NCBI GenBank assembly: GCA_963402885.1 | Contig: OY727095.1 | Span: forward strand, 25,735,001 to 25,799,000 | Source of the DNA: Antedon bifida | Lineage: Eukaryota; Echinodermata; Crinoidea; Comatulida; Antedonidae | Reading direction: 5' to 3' | DNA: 64,000 bases | In this document: positions 10,451 to 21,466 of the stretch, one piece after another | Numbering within the stretch: the first letter of the stretch is position 1 | Layout: each line of letters opens with the position of its first letter | Position numbers and translations under genes: made by a program | The notes under the pieces: model-generated | Databases searched by the model: none | What the model was told of the DNA's origin: nothing | What the model saw: the letters and a program-made list of their open reading frames with translations, nothing else

Positions 10451-11598
10451 TGTTCAGTGGGTGTTAGTGATCGAGCTCCGTACGCGACAACACGCGGATT
10501 TTGTTTGCATCATATTGCACCAATATTCCTCCTAACCCAACAGGAGGTGCATCTACTATTAACTCGGTATGTAAATTTATATCATAGTAGACCATTGTTG
10601 GTGCTTCTCGAAGAGCTGTTTTAATATTTTGGAATGCATAGATCTGTTCACTTCCCCACTGGAAGTCTACGTCTTTACGCGTTAAACGACGAAGAGGTTC
10701 AGTCTTTAATGAATCGGCAATAGTTTGTCATTCCCAAAAAACTTTGGACTTCACTAACATTTGAGGGGGCTTTCATCTTGGTAATTACCTCAACTTTTTT
10801 AGGATCAACTTTCATTCCCTCTTTCAAAAAAATTAGACCGAAAAACTCCATTTCTTCTTTCTTAAACTCACAATTTTGTGGGTTGGCTGTAAGCCCATTA
10901 TCATTTAATCGTTTGATCACTTTATCTAAAGTTTCATCGTGATCTGCTGCATTACAACTGAACACGAAAATGTCATCCGATATGTTTAAAACGAATATTA
11001 GACGCTTATATCGCCAAAGACCATCATGTGTTGAAAACGTAGTAATGGACTTGGATTTATCCGACAACGGAAGTTGGTGATATGCTGATCTCAGATCAAT
11101 TTTGCTAAATATTACAGCACCATTTACTTTTGCGATTATGTCTTCTATGGTCGGGGAGGGGTGTCTATCCCTTTTTATCGCTTCGTTTGCTCTGCGCATA
11201 TCAACGCAAATACGCACTTCTTTTGGGTTCTTCGGTTTAGGGACCGGAACTATAGGGCCATCTATCACTCTTTCGATTATGTCCTCGCTTTCAAGCCTCT
11301 TTAGTTCTTTATCTACCGCTTTACGTAGGTGGAAAGGTATACGTCTATGTGGTTGGGCCACGGGCACTACAGATTCATCAATATGTAAATCAACCTTTAC
11401 ATTTTTCATTTTTCCTATTTTGCCTGTAAATACATTAGGGTACTTTAAGACCACATCACTATTGTTACATGTGCTTAACTTATTAACATCCTGATTAATT
11501 GTCACTAAGCCTAGATTGGATGACGTATCCAAATTCAACAGGTTTCCAGACTGACCTGCTGTCACATAAACTGTTACATTGACTGCCTTAATTATCAT
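10451..11598 (-). pseudogene. Mag-like Gypsy reverse transcriptase with palm deletion
   Basis: Minus strand. VDLHIDESVVPVAQPHRRIP, RICVDMRRANEAIKRDRHP, FSKIDLRSAYHQLPL (first catalytic Asp) and TTFSTHDGLWRYKRL are present. The frame then passes directly from RLIFVLNI to SDDIFVFS. In other Gypsy elements the FG-ASE-FQ block and some 25 residues lie between these motifs, so an in-frame deletion has removed part of the palm. EFFGLIF and QSFLGMTNYCRFI follow. The RNase H connection, 10450-10700, is in other frames. The enzyme cannot be functional. Confidence 0.8.
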
Positions 11599-12711
11599 GA
11601 TATGCTAAATTATCTTTAAAACAACCAAGGATCTTTATTTTGGCTCCCCCGTACGCAACAATTTCGGCGTTACCTTTGTCTAGTATCTTAGAACTAAAAT
11701 ATCTATCATAGGTACACTTATCTACGAGGTTGCAACTGGCACCTGTGTCAGCCATCATTCTAATACATGTATTGGCAGATTTAAAAAACACATTGAAAAA
11801 TGGTCTAGGTTTATCATTCTTGTCAGCAGCATTAACAATAGTAAACGTATAATCGGATTCAAAATCTGAATCCACATCTTCATACGCATCATTATACTCC
11901 TCCTGCACATCGTTATACTTCACATGTTTCTTTTTACAAAATTTAACAAAATGTCCCATTTTCCCACAGCCGTGGCATTCCTTGCTATAGGCTGGACAAG
12001 ATTGCTTACCGTTCTCATGTGGGTATGACTTTCCACAGTTGAAACATTTTGTTTTACTTCCATATTGTTGTCGCTTCGCCTGATACTTCTGCGATGTCTT
12101 ACTTTGTTGCTGGCGCGTACTGAACTTCGGTTGACCTTTACGACGACCAAGCTGTTGTTGTTGTACATACTATACTGTCGATGATGCGCCGCCATTTTCT
12201 ATTTCTTCTGTTTGCCTTATTGTAAGTTCATTCGTTCTCCCTGCAACAAGCAACTGCTCTAGTGTCATTTCGACACGTAGTCCTTGTTTTCTTATCTTAC
12301 TATCCACCGTCGTTTGAATTAAATGGCGTTTAATTTCACCATCAATATCGTTAAAATCACACTTATTTGCGGATTGCCTCAGTCTCACGTGGTACTGATC
12401 TATGCTCTCACCTTGTTTCTGTGTGTATTTACGGAACATAGCCCTTTCGTATTCCCTATTAACTGTAGGTAAAAAATAGTTTTGCAAAGCCTGTTTTGCT
12501 TCCCGATATGTTGCTCCAGTATTGGGCAATGATTCAAATGTTTGTAGTTATTAGTGCCTATAAGGTGGAGCAATAGTGCTCGTTTTCTCAAATCTTGTGT
12601 GATGTTCGTAGCGATCAGGTAATTTTCGAACCGACTCACCCAGCGTGTCCATGCTGTAGGGTTTGTTGCGTCAAAAAAATCCACTCCCGGCGTATCCAAT
12701 TTGGCTGTCAT
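11588..12711 (-). pseudogene. Mag-like Gypsy gag, zinc knuckle and protease
   Basis: Gag starts at the ATG at 12709-12711 (MTAKLDTPGVDFF) and reads PTAWTRWVSRFENYLIAT, a Mag-type capsid beginning. A frame change near 12540 leads to NTGATYREAKQALQNYF and QKQGESIDQYHVRLRQ. Another, near 12170, leads to a CCHC knuckle ([14 protein letters not shown] at about 11930-11975). The protease active site [12 protein letters not shown] follows at about 11720-11755. All pieces are in the expected order but in at least three frames. Confidence 0.8.
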
Positions 12712-12769
12712 TTTCAGGAACAAATTCCGCTTTTGAACAATGACCACATTTACCTCGTTGCCAATGTTC

Positions 12770-12943
12770 TGTATGCTGATGTTAATACAAGAACCATTAA
12801 TAAACACTAAACAACATTAGTAAATACTCTTTGTCTTTATTCTTATTCTGTCTCAATGTCCATTGTAATATTGTATGTATCCCGTCCTCTACATCTACTG
12901 CCCTCTAGCGTTTACTATAATTATGGTTTGTCACAATACTACA
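12770..12943 (-). repeat. 5' LTR of Mag-like Gypsy
   Basis: 174 bp, plus-strand ends TGTATGC and TACTACA. It is the uninterrupted twin of 1664-2387. The neighbouring bases on the gag side hold the TTGGCAACGAGG primer site. Confidence 0.85.
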
Positions 12944-13440
12944 TCGGCCAACTCTTGGCTGACTGCTGGTGCCAATTCGTTAGATACAGCAAATCTTGCT
13001 GCAAAACCCGGAGGAAGGGGGCCTTTGACCTTACTATTACTATTAGTGGCTGGCCACTCAGAATTTTCATCCTTCTTGGATAGTTGTGTACCTGATACTT
13101 CCCCTTCCTCCAGGTCAGACACATCATGTTCGTACTGATGATGCCTATCGTAAATGTTACTCGTGAGGCTAACCACCGAGCTACTGTCATCATATTCATT
13201 GTGATGACATTTGTGTCATCAACTGAGATAAAAGGTCGTGCGTTGACTCATTTATTTGTTGAGCAGCCTTCGTCTCTTTAGCTCAACCAACCACTCAAGG
13301 TTTTCAACCCTAGCCTCATAGTTTATGCCTACTCCGACCTGTTGATTAGGCTGCAGCACGTTAGTGCATGATGACCCGGCGATAGCAACGGCATCGCTAT
13401 AGTAATAGTACAGCTAGACCCCGTCTCCCTGGCCTTTTTG
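12944..13440 (-). pseudogene. DIRS-like ORF1 (gag) fragment
   Basis: Minus-strand frames include EHDVSDLEEGEVSG and LPPGFAARFAVSNELAP followed by VSQELADV, where the frame is cut by the Gypsy LTR at 12943. The acidic stretch followed by a FA-x-RFA block resembles DIRS ORF1, and the similar LGFAKRFATLR at about 38598 in the second DIRS-like element supports this. Sequence up to about 13440 (VENLEWLVELKRRR) may be its start. Short and decayed, so the call is tentative. Confidence 0.45.
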
Positions 13441-13454
13441 ATGGGCTTAGCCAC

Positions 13455-13925
13455 CGTATAATAATAATAATAATAACTGGTACTTGATATAGCGCTATGC
13501 TGAAAGCCTCAATGCGCTTTACAAAGACAGAAAATTTAGAAAAATTACAAATTAAAAAGGTGGGTTTTGAGGAGAGATTTGAAGACACTGGTGGAAGTAG
13601 CCTGACGGATTTCAATAGGCAACGCATTCCATACAGAAACGAATGCCGAAGAAAATGAACGATTTCCATAAAACTTAGTGGAAGGATGAAATATATGGGC
13701 AAGAAGAGACTCAGATCTAGATCTCAGAGACCGCTTAGGAACATAAGGTTGAATAAGTTGAGAAATGAACTTAGATGAAGAATTATGAAGAGCTTTGAAA
13801 ACAAATAGCAGGATCTTGAAGGCTGTACAAGTGGAGTTGTAGCTGCAAATGTTACATTTCCAGCAGAAATCTCCAGCACATCTTCTTGTATTGCAAGTGA
13901 TTTTCGTTTCATGATCGTTCAGGTG
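13455..13925 (-). mobile_element. CR1/L2-like LINE, 3' end
   Basis: Minus-strand frame with FKILLFVFKALHNSSSKF, VPKRSLRSRSESLL, then YGNRSFSSAFVSVWNALP and IRQATSTSVFKSLLKTHLF with a stop at 13545. This is the characteristic last 100 residues of CR1/L2-clade ORF2. The 3' UTR reads GCGCTATATCAAGTACC and ends in a TTA/TAA microsatellite (13460-13475), as in L2 elements. The 5' part is absent, as usual for LINE copies. Confidence 0.85.
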
Positions 13926-13929
13926 CACG

Positions 13930-14343
13930 CCGTCTCCAAACGATGGCGCCGATATGAGGGTGCGCGTGCGCGTCGGGATCTCTCAGTTTACAGCGAACGT
14001 ATATGAAATAAAATTAAAAATTTATTCTACAACTTGACTCCATCTCTAATCTTTCAACTCAAAATATTGTGTCAAACATTATTTCTATACTGGAATACAT
14101 AGGAAATACAGGAATGTGACTGGAAATATTATTGTTGACCTTTTTAACCCTGATTTTTTTTTGTCTCGCATGGGTTCATCACACTTTTATTCTATAACAT
14201 ATATATTTTCAACATTGTTATTTTTTTTTAAATTATACATATTTTTCTCATTTTACATACATATTTTCTAATTGTATTTATCTCTTCACATGATTCTCTT
14301 TCTAAAGGGTGAAAAATATGTTTAAAATGTGTTAATAAAAAAA
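13930..14343. other. AT-rich spacer
   Basis: Only homopolymer runs and TA-rich sequence, without any supported gene. It ends at the outer border of the left inverted-repeat arm. Confidence 0.5.
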
Positions 14344-14702
14344 ATGAAATTTGGTATGGTAACTCGTATAAAAAATTCGTAACTTTTAAGATTTGAGGCC
14401 ATTTCAAATTTGGCCTTTGACCTCAGATAATGCCCGATTCCTCAGAACTTGTAAACCGTACATCCTAGGCACACGAAAATAATGGCAAATGATGCAGGAG
14501 TACTACTTTCTATTCATATTTAATAGAAACATATTAATCCATTTAATCCAATACTATGTGAGTTATTGACAAATAATAGATCTGGGCCTATCGGGCGAAC
14601 ATTCAAAATGGTAAAAACTAATTTTATAGCTCCATGATTTGGCCGTGTTGACAGTGTATTGGTGATCATATAACTACAGCAATTATGTCAGAGAAATATT
14701 AA
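14344..14702 (+). repeat. Left arm of long inverted repeat
   Basis: About 359 bp, inverted relative to 17162-17487. A part of it (the TGACATTTGACCGTGTTGACA segment) is partly repeated just inside the arm near 14720-14750. Confidence 0.75.
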
Positions 14703-15049
14703 AACCATTCTTGTTAATGTGACATTTGACCGTGTTGACACCATATTGGTTCTTTTTCATTAATATGTTGTTTGTATGTTTAACGCTCCGGCACAAAAGG
14801 AATAAAAATGAAAATAAATACTGTATAAAACATTTGGTACATAAATCAAATATGTGTAACGAAAATCATGCTTCCATACCTGTTTGATCCGAAAAAATGA
14901 CTGGGGTAATAATGTGAAGCGGTTAAACACGTGCAATAAGCGCTATATAAGAATTAATATTATTATTTATGATTAACTTTAAATTATGTTTAATTACAGC
15001 TACATGTTAATTACTGGTAGCTGGTCATAATCTATACCATGCATGGGCA

Positions 15050-16170
15050 ACTGCATAGGTAACTTTGACCTAAAACACTTGCACCGACAATGACACTCAA
15101 TATTACAACCACATTTTTGTTAACTCTTTGCACATTGAAGCTAGGAGTGAATGATCAGACCAATGTATGACCCATTTATTTTTACTTCTTTCCATCCCCA
15201 TCCAGATGGACTTGGAATTGTTGGGCATTTGATTAGAGTGTTGGCCCAAACACAACCAGCTTGATAGGTAGACCGTTTAACATGTTGTTCCAGGGCTGCT
15301 TTAGTTTACTAACTTAACATAGGTCGCTTTGTCATATACACAGCATATGAAATGTTCAATCTGGTTTAAGTCATGTTGCAGTACCGTGTTACCCTTGCTC
15401 AGTCTTGAAAATGTATCAGAAATCTGATGGTTCACAGGTGGAAGAACATCCTACATGGCATAGTCTCCAAAGGTTTTCCATTACATGGGGGAAGAGTGTT
15501 TATGAGAGCTGAACCATCTATGACTATATGGTGACCTCCTGGTTCTTCGGTTGAGAAGTCATTTTTTATAGTATTCTCCAAACGGTACACACCTCTGACT
15601 TGGTATTCTTGAACAGAGTGCCCGTGCTTGATGCAAGAGAAACTTGTGCAATCATGTTCTCATGTTTGAAGAACTCTCTCATATTCAGCTTTCTGGTTTT
15701 GCATGAAATAAACAGTTCGGAGAAAAGGTGGTAGTCACTCTTCAGTTTGGTGGTTGATGTTTTCTTTTTGTCATTATTTTGACTGAAGAATGTCTTGCAG
15801 CTTTTTTTGTATTTTGTTATACAATGCATTCCATCTTCTTGAACAGCTTTGAAGAAGTTATAATGGGTTGAGATCAGAGACGAGAACTTGGTGTTAGGTA
15901 TATCTCCTGTGTGCATTGATATAAGCTCAGTTGAATTGTCATCAAAATGGTTGCCCTTTTCTTCAAACACCTCAGTAAACATTAGACATTTTTAATGAAA
16001 GTGGAGTTACAACTGTCGCCGTACTCAAGGTGGTGATTTACTTCTTTGTCTGGTATCATGTTCAGTTGTGCTTCAAATTCACCAACTAGTCATCACACCT
16101 CTGGTCCGGCAATCATCCATCGCTTGAGTGCCGAAGGACTTTTCGTGATTCCTACGACACCGACATCCCT
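15050..16170 (-). pseudogene. Decayed copy of an uncharacterised multi-copy invertebrate gene
   Basis: Minus strand, in order: ALKRWMIAGPEV (about 16110-16145), a 138-codon open block at 15566-15982 (EVFEEKGNHFDDNS, then FKAVQEDGMHCITKYKKSCK and KLNMREFFKHENM), HHIVIDGSALINTLPP after a frameshift at about 15570, a block with YDKATYVK, then AALEQHVKRSTYQAG and TIPSPSGWGWK, and a Cys-rich end CGCNIECHCRCKC near 15070-15120. I recognise this series as a family of uncharacterised proteins found in many copies in marine invertebrate genomes. Its function is unknown to me. There are several frameshifts and stops, so this copy is dead. Its position between two inverted repeats suggests it was carried by a mobile unit. 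The family recognition is from memory of the motif pattern, not from a search. Confidence 0.55.
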
Positions 16171-16176
16171 CTTGAC

Positions 16177-16216
16177 TTCTGCATTTTACTGTTCATATGA
16201 ACAGTAAAATGCAGAA
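16177..16216. repeat. Perfect 40-bp palindrome
   Basis: Each base from 16177 to 16196 pairs with its partner from 16216 to 16197 with no mismatch and no spacer (centre CAT|ATG). It lies just upstream of the decayed gene's start. It could form a cruciform or be the junction of two tiny inverted copies. Confidence 0.9.
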
Positions 16217-16659
16217 TGAGCATGTCAAAAGTGACAGGCTACGCACGTGTAAGTTAACAAAATGGTGAAAATATGCTAAATTTTAAAATTAATATAGATT
16301 GTCAAAATGCTCGGGAACACCTATTTTTTTATGTATCTTATGTATGATTTATTATTAAATTAAGGGAGCAAAAGTTGATTAAGTCATAATTAATTGCATA
16401 TTAAATTTAAAAAAATTAATTTCGACAATCAAACAAATTATGACATTTTCCTAGGCCAAAATAACAAACTTAACATTAACTTTCTTCCTTCAAAAGTTCA
16501 TATATTAAAGTTAAAAGTATATAGTTTGACAGTGCATAATTTTTTTACATTTTTAGAGATGTCATCATAGTAGAAAATTATAATTCATTGCGGTATGTAA
16601 TAATCTATCTGCACCAAAGTGGTTACTGCATAGTAAATACACAGAATTTTTCTACAACT

Positions 16660-16750
16660 TTTAGTCAGTTGTGTATGGCTCGGTGGTCTGTGCTCGTGTC
16701 TATGGCATTCAAGGTACTGAGATCGAGTCTCCCCTTGGAAATTTTTTTTT
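16660..16750 (+). repeat. tRNA-like segment, possible SINE head
   Basis: TGGCTCGGTGG at 16676-16686 resembles an A box (one mismatch) and GATCGAGTCT at 16721-16730 resembles a B box, about 35 bp apart. A run of nine T follows at about 16742. This layout fits an RNA polymerase III-type promoter of a tRNA pseudogene or tRNA-derived SINE. A proper cloverleaf could not be confirmed. Confidence 0.3.
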
Positions 16751-17161
16751 ATTATCCGTATTGTTTGTTCAAATTTATTTCTTAGTGTATAGATTATACA
16801 CATGATTTATAATGAAATCTAGATAAAAAGTAACTTATGTCTTTATTATTATGTAATATAATATATTATAACAAATGTGGTTTATGACATTATACGCAGA
16901 GGGATCTTTGATCGGATTGTGGTACCGGCTATTGTATTCGCGTTAGAAAGGTCCTATCATATATTATAAATAATTAAAGATTCTGAGAAAATCAATCAAT
17001 CAAAATATCTTTTAAAAATCAATTATCTTTATTTAAATCAATGCATATAGCCTATAATTCGTCATATGAAATCTAGTTGCAATTTACTTTCTCCAAATGC
17101 ATTGATTATCAGATTGTAGAGACAGCAGGTAATCACTTCATGGATCGAATGGTTTCCCTTT

Positions 17162-17487
17162 TTAATTTTTCTCTGACATAATTGCTGTAGTTATATGATC
17201 ACCAATACACTGTCAACACAGTCAAATGTCACATTAGTGCATCTTTTTACCATTTTGAAGGTTCGCCCGATAGGCCAAGATCTATTATTTCTCAATAACT
17301 CCCAAAGTATTGTTTTAAATGCCTATGTTTCTATTAAACATGAATAGAAAGTAGTACCTCTGCATCATTTGACATTATTTTCATGTTTCTAGGATGTACG
17401 GTTTACGAGATCTGAGGTCAAATTTGAAGTGGCCTCAAATCTTAAAAGTTGCGAATTTTCGATACGAGTTGCCATACCAAATTTCAT
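17162..17487 (-). repeat. Right arm of long inverted repeat
   Basis: Reverse complement of the left arm 14344-14702, somewhat shorter because of small deletions. Confidence 0.75.
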
Positions 17488-20263
17488 GCTTTTACCTAAA
17501 TTTGAAGTATCGGCCCTTTTTTTGGAGCCAAGGTACCTCACTATTCCGCTATAATTGTTCTTAATACTGGTCGTATTTTTTCTGATATCAAGAATTAAAA
17601 ATTTGATCAAGAAAAACTATTAGTTATGGCTATAATTGTTATTACAATGTGTGTTTATTTTGTGTCATATAGTTTACAAATAGTTAATGTTTATGAGTGG
17701 AATAGTGAATGATGAAAGGTTATATTTCAACAAGCTGAAGCCGAGTTGAAATTTAACCATTCATCATTCATATGTTGATGTCACAACACCCAATAGGGGA
17801 AAAAATGTTAAATATTTATGTTAATGTTTTTTCCTCTTGGTTGAATATTACGAAACAAAAAAACAAAATGTTTACATTAATTCATAATTCATGATCACCT
17901 ATAATAAGTTAAAACATGATGGTGATATTTCATTTGAGAACAGATTCATATACAGTATAGGGACAAATAAAAATACTGAATCCATCCAAATCCAAAATCC
18001 AAATCCATCTTCAACATGAAAATAAATAATTAATATTGCACATTTCTTATTAGGTATTAACCAGGTACAGTGAATGAAACCAAATAAACAACAAATTCAT
18101 AGGAAAAAATATTAAGCCAGACCTAGATTGGGTTTTTACCTGCAGTATGTTCACTGAGAGTTGATTTCATTGTTATTGCCACAATTCAACTCTGCGCACT
18201 ATGTTTATTGCCATCATTCATCAGATTAAATATTTTTTATTTCCATTGGGCCTACATTCAACATCCATTTTAGGACAGTTCAGATAGACCTGCAACATAA
18301 GGTATGACAACAAAACCTTTTTTATCTGTGATGTTAACTTTCTTCTTGGATGTTTCTTTTTGTTTTACTTATTTGTTGTTTTGCTTGTTTGAACGACCAA
18401 CTAGGATATCCGCATCTGGCAAGTGCTGATGTAATGTTACATTCTTCTGTTTTTCTATCCTCGTCTGGTTTGATAAGAAGATTGTTTACACTTTATTAAT
18501 TAATTACAAACCAGATGAACATTTACAATCAGGTATGTTTTTGTTTAATCTCCTTATTTTATTTTAATGGTGATCGTTCGAGATCACATAAGAGTTTAAA
18601 GAAACTCTGACCTCAATGACCAGTTTGTTTGGGTTATGTAATTAAATAACCGTAATAAAGATTTATTAATTAAACTATGGCTTATCTCAATTTAACACTT
18701 TGATTCTCTGAGTATAACTTCCCCAGAATGGGATTTCAAATGCAATCCCTAAACACAACTTGTATAACTGTAATAAACAAATTTCACAATCTACATTTCA
18801 ATTTGCAATAAAATAGCCTTACTTGCATTTAGAGTTACATATTACCCATTTTAATTATAATGTTTTTTTTCTGAGTACTGTAGAACCTTACCGGTGAAGC
18901 AAATTTAGGTAAATGACACCCCTAGATGGTCGAAAATTCCACCGTTAAATAAAATTGTTTGTGTATGTTAAGCTCAGCTGTCTACACTATCAAACTTTAT
19001 GTAAAAAAAAAAAAATGTGATGTGATAATATCAAAAACTGAAAGCATAGACCGTTTTGCTTTTGAAACTGCTGCCAACCTGGTTGAGTAAGGTAACATGA
19101 ATGCCCGCAATTTGCATCTCGCATTTAATCCATTGTGCTGTAGTATAAAAATATTTACTGGGCTGAGGGGTTCAGCAAATTTAGTGTTAGTTGACGTTGT
19201 GCAGTGATTATCGCTACAAGCATGCAAATTTTTAGGGTCAAATCTCGAAGGTTGAGAGATGCAACTGGAGACTGTTTCTTTATAAGGTTAAGCACTGGTT
19301 TTATGTCCAATGCAGTATCAAAGGTGTAATTATATTTAAATTAGGATTATTAATAATAAAAATAAATTTACAAATGCAACTTTACGACAAAAAAGATATA
19401 GCAATGCTTTGTATTATAGATCAAATGTCAAAAATAGTATTTCATTTTTTTCCCAATTTTTTTATTGGACCAAATAGGATTGTTACTATTCTGTGTTTGT
19501 AACATAGACAAGAAAGCAGAAGGCTACTTTATCAACTCCAATGCATTCGAAATGCATCCATCTGTGGGAGGGCTTCTCTCTAGTCTAAAATATGGCTGCC
19601 TCAAATCAAATAATCAGGCACACCAATATCACTACCCTGTGCCGAGAAAGCATAATCACCACAGGGATGTATTCTAAAACGATCCTTGTATACAAATTTT
19701 TTTTTAAATTGTTGATTAAGCCTGGTGGCCATCTTTTAGAGAACTTCTTCATAATATCCACCTTCACTACCACCTTGTCCGCCCTCTCTTACATAATTAT
19801 TGTAAAAATGGCGGCCATTTTGAATTATGTAAATTAGCCGTTCCCATGGGGTCAAATGGCATCCAGCAGAAATTGAAATAAAGAGTATCAGGAACCAACA
19901 CAACATTTGGTGATATTGCAAGAATTTGAATCAATCACTCTCATTTGAGCCCTAGCAGCCCCCACTGCAGATTGAAGAACAAACTTGTATTTTTAATTGT
20001 AATTTAGTGTTGAAAATACCAAAAATGTAGGGATTTGTGGTGGTTATGGTGTACAGCCCATGAACTATTACTTCAGAATGTAATTCATTGATTTTTGTAA
20101 ATAAATACAGCAATAACAACTTTTTGATTTATTTTGTTCAGGAGATTTGTTTTAATTCTAAATAATACACATTTATTATTAATTATATTTGTTCATCTGT
20201 TACTAACTTAACCTAGTATAGCAGAATAAAATACTGCATAATTTATTAATACAGAAACATATA
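17488..20263. other. Gene-free AT-rich stretch
   Basis: Nothing that I can call a gene. It contains a single MITE end at 18968 (see separate entry), a GTGATC-GTTCGA-GATCAC hairpin at about 18571, and a short segment with GGCGGCCATTTTGAATTATG near 19808, which has a related copy near 42930. Open frames here (up to about 80 codons) show no recognisable similarity. Confidence 0.5.
18968..19036 (+). repeat. Single end of a TTAAGCTC MITE
   Basis: Begins TTAAGCTCAGCTGTCTACAC and continues with ATCAAACTTTATGT and a poly-A stretch, matching the termini of the complete MITE at 27383-27509. The opposite end was not found. Confidence 0.5.
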
Positions 20264-20269
20264 TTTATT
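20264..20269 (-). promoter_or_regulatory. Candidate polyadenylation signal
   Basis: AATAAA on the minus strand, 57 bases beyond the stop codon of the coiled-coil gene. Another, with sequence AATAAA, is at about 20241-20246, so the exact signal is not fixed. Confidence 0.45.
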
Positions 20270-20325
20270 GTTTAATAAAAACTAGTGGCCAAAAATATAT
20301 TTTATTATGTTTTTAGTATTTAACA

Positions 20326-20521
20326 TTAAGGTGTAGGCCTACTATGGTTCGGAGTAGATGTGCGCATATTAGTGCTTTTAAATGAGAAGTCTGGTGCTTG
20401 AAGGCCACCATGCTGTGAATTTTCAAACAGGTAGAGAGGGCTCTCATTAAGATTCATTGCATACGCTCGTACTTGAGCACGAGTGAGAGCCTGGCAGATG
20501 TCACTTGATATAGCGCTAGTC
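20326..20521 (-). CDS. Coiled-coil gene last exon
   Basis: 196 bp, phase 2 in (Arg codon), acceptor ATCTTTCAG, ending in TAA at 20326-20328. Reads ALTRAQVRAYAMNLNESPLY then LFENSQHGGLQAPDFSFKS and a Ser/Thr/Pro-rich end. This tail is not coiled and may be a docking or regulatory segment. Function unknown. Confidence 0.85.
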
Positions 20522-21190
20522 CTGAAAGATTTTAAATATAATATTAAAATTATATTTATTTCCACCAAAATACACAAAATATTTAAATATATAAAAACAT
20601 CAAACAGGAGCAGGGCAGATAACTGAGGGGAAAGTTCCTATTTCCTAAAAGGTTTTGACTGCCCTTTAATATAAACTATACAGTAAATTATAACTTCAAA
20701 ATTAAATTAAACTTTTCAATTCAATTTATTTAGTGTAGTTGCCTAATATAAAGAAATTTATAGATTGCTAATTTAAATTGAATTAACGATGGAGATTTAT
20801 GAATATGAATTGGGAGATTGTTCCAAATGGCATTAAATAAAGAATATTTAAGTGCAAACATGATATAGAAAGTAGGAAAATCTCTTCTTCGATTGATTAC
20901 AGTTCAATTCCAGTAAGATTGTAAAAAAATGGAAAAGCAAAGGCAAGAGATATAGTTTAGAGAGATGTTGGTATTAATGCAATCGTGATCAGTAATTTTT
21001 AAATTAAACTAAAATCATGTAATATGTTAATTATGTAAATTGTAACTCAAATATGTATTAGCCGAATATTTATTCTAGTTGTGGGCGCATTACATGGCAT
21101 ACTTGGTCCTAATTTGCATCAGAAGCTTTATTCTGACAAATAGAATTGTTTTGGTTCCATATGGCATGTAAAATAATGGTTCAACTGTAC

Positions 21191-21339
21191 CTGTCATTCT
21201 TTGAACTAATGACGCCATCTCGTCTGTCTGAGAATTTGCTGATAACATCTTTAAGATTATCCTGTAGATGGCCGATTGTTTCTTGATCTGCCAATCGTTG
21301 CATGTGAAGAACATGAAGTTTCCATTCAAGTTCTCTGAT
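21191..21339 (-). CDS. Coiled-coil gene exon
   Basis: 149 bp, phase 0 in and 2 out (GACAG|GTACAG), acceptor ATCAATAG. Contains IRELEWKLHVLHMQRLADQE, the last strong coiled-coil segment of the protein. Confidence 0.8.
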
Positions 21340-21466
21340 CTATTGATAAAGATTTTATGGAGTATATTTAACACCTAACTCTAGATGCCAGGACTTCTTT
21401 GTAGTCAGGATTCATAAAAACAATAATGTAAATATTAAAGATTGCTGTTTTTACCAAGTTAATTAC

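Larger units (their letters stand above)
1664..12943 (-). mobile_element. Ty3/Gypsy (Mag-like) LTR retrotransposon, nested and broken
   Basis: Element outline on the minus strand. The 5' LTR is 12770-12943, followed by a primer site (TTGGCAACGAGG at 12753-12764), gag, protease, reverse transcriptase, RNase H and integrase down to 9090. The last 19 codons of pol lie at 2557-2613, a purine tract (AAAGTGGAAAGA) at about 2388-2399, and the 3' LTR at 1664-2387. Pol is split because a plus-strand BEL/Pao element occupies 2614-9089, and the 3' LTR is split by a MITE. The host sequence at 12944 onward is a DIRS-like ORF1 fragment interrupted in mid-frame. The bases flanking the two outer LTR ends do not match, so no target duplication can be claimed. 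The Mag assignment follows from the short LTR, the TTGGCRACGAGG-type primer site and the overall pol pattern. Confidence 0.85.
14344..17487. mobile_element. Long-inverted-repeat unit carrying a decayed gene
   Basis: The left arm 14344-14702 is matched by the reverse complement of 17162-17487, diverged but clearly homologous along the whole arm (for example GAAATTTGGTATGG at the outer ends and CCTATCGGGCGAAC inside). Between the arms lie the pseudogene at 15050-16170, a 40-bp palindrome and a tRNA-like segment. No transposase was seen. A non-autonomous transposon with long terminal inverted repeats would explain the arms, but two opposite copies of an ordinary repeat would too. No target duplication was established. 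Confidence 0.55.

Noticed and set aside
1664-12943. Target-site duplication of the Mag-like Gypsy
   Set aside because: The bases outside the two LTR ends (GTTC on the left, TCGG on the right) do not match, and DIRS-like sequence is present only on the right side.
15566-15982. A 138-codon open frame taken as an intact host gene
   Set aside because: Homologous blocks continue on both sides in other frames with stops, so it is only the best-preserved part of a pseudogene.
16660-16750. A functional tRNA gene
   Set aside because: A and B box-like sequences exist, but I could not fold a proper acceptor stem and anticodon arm, so only a tRNA-like repeat is proposed.
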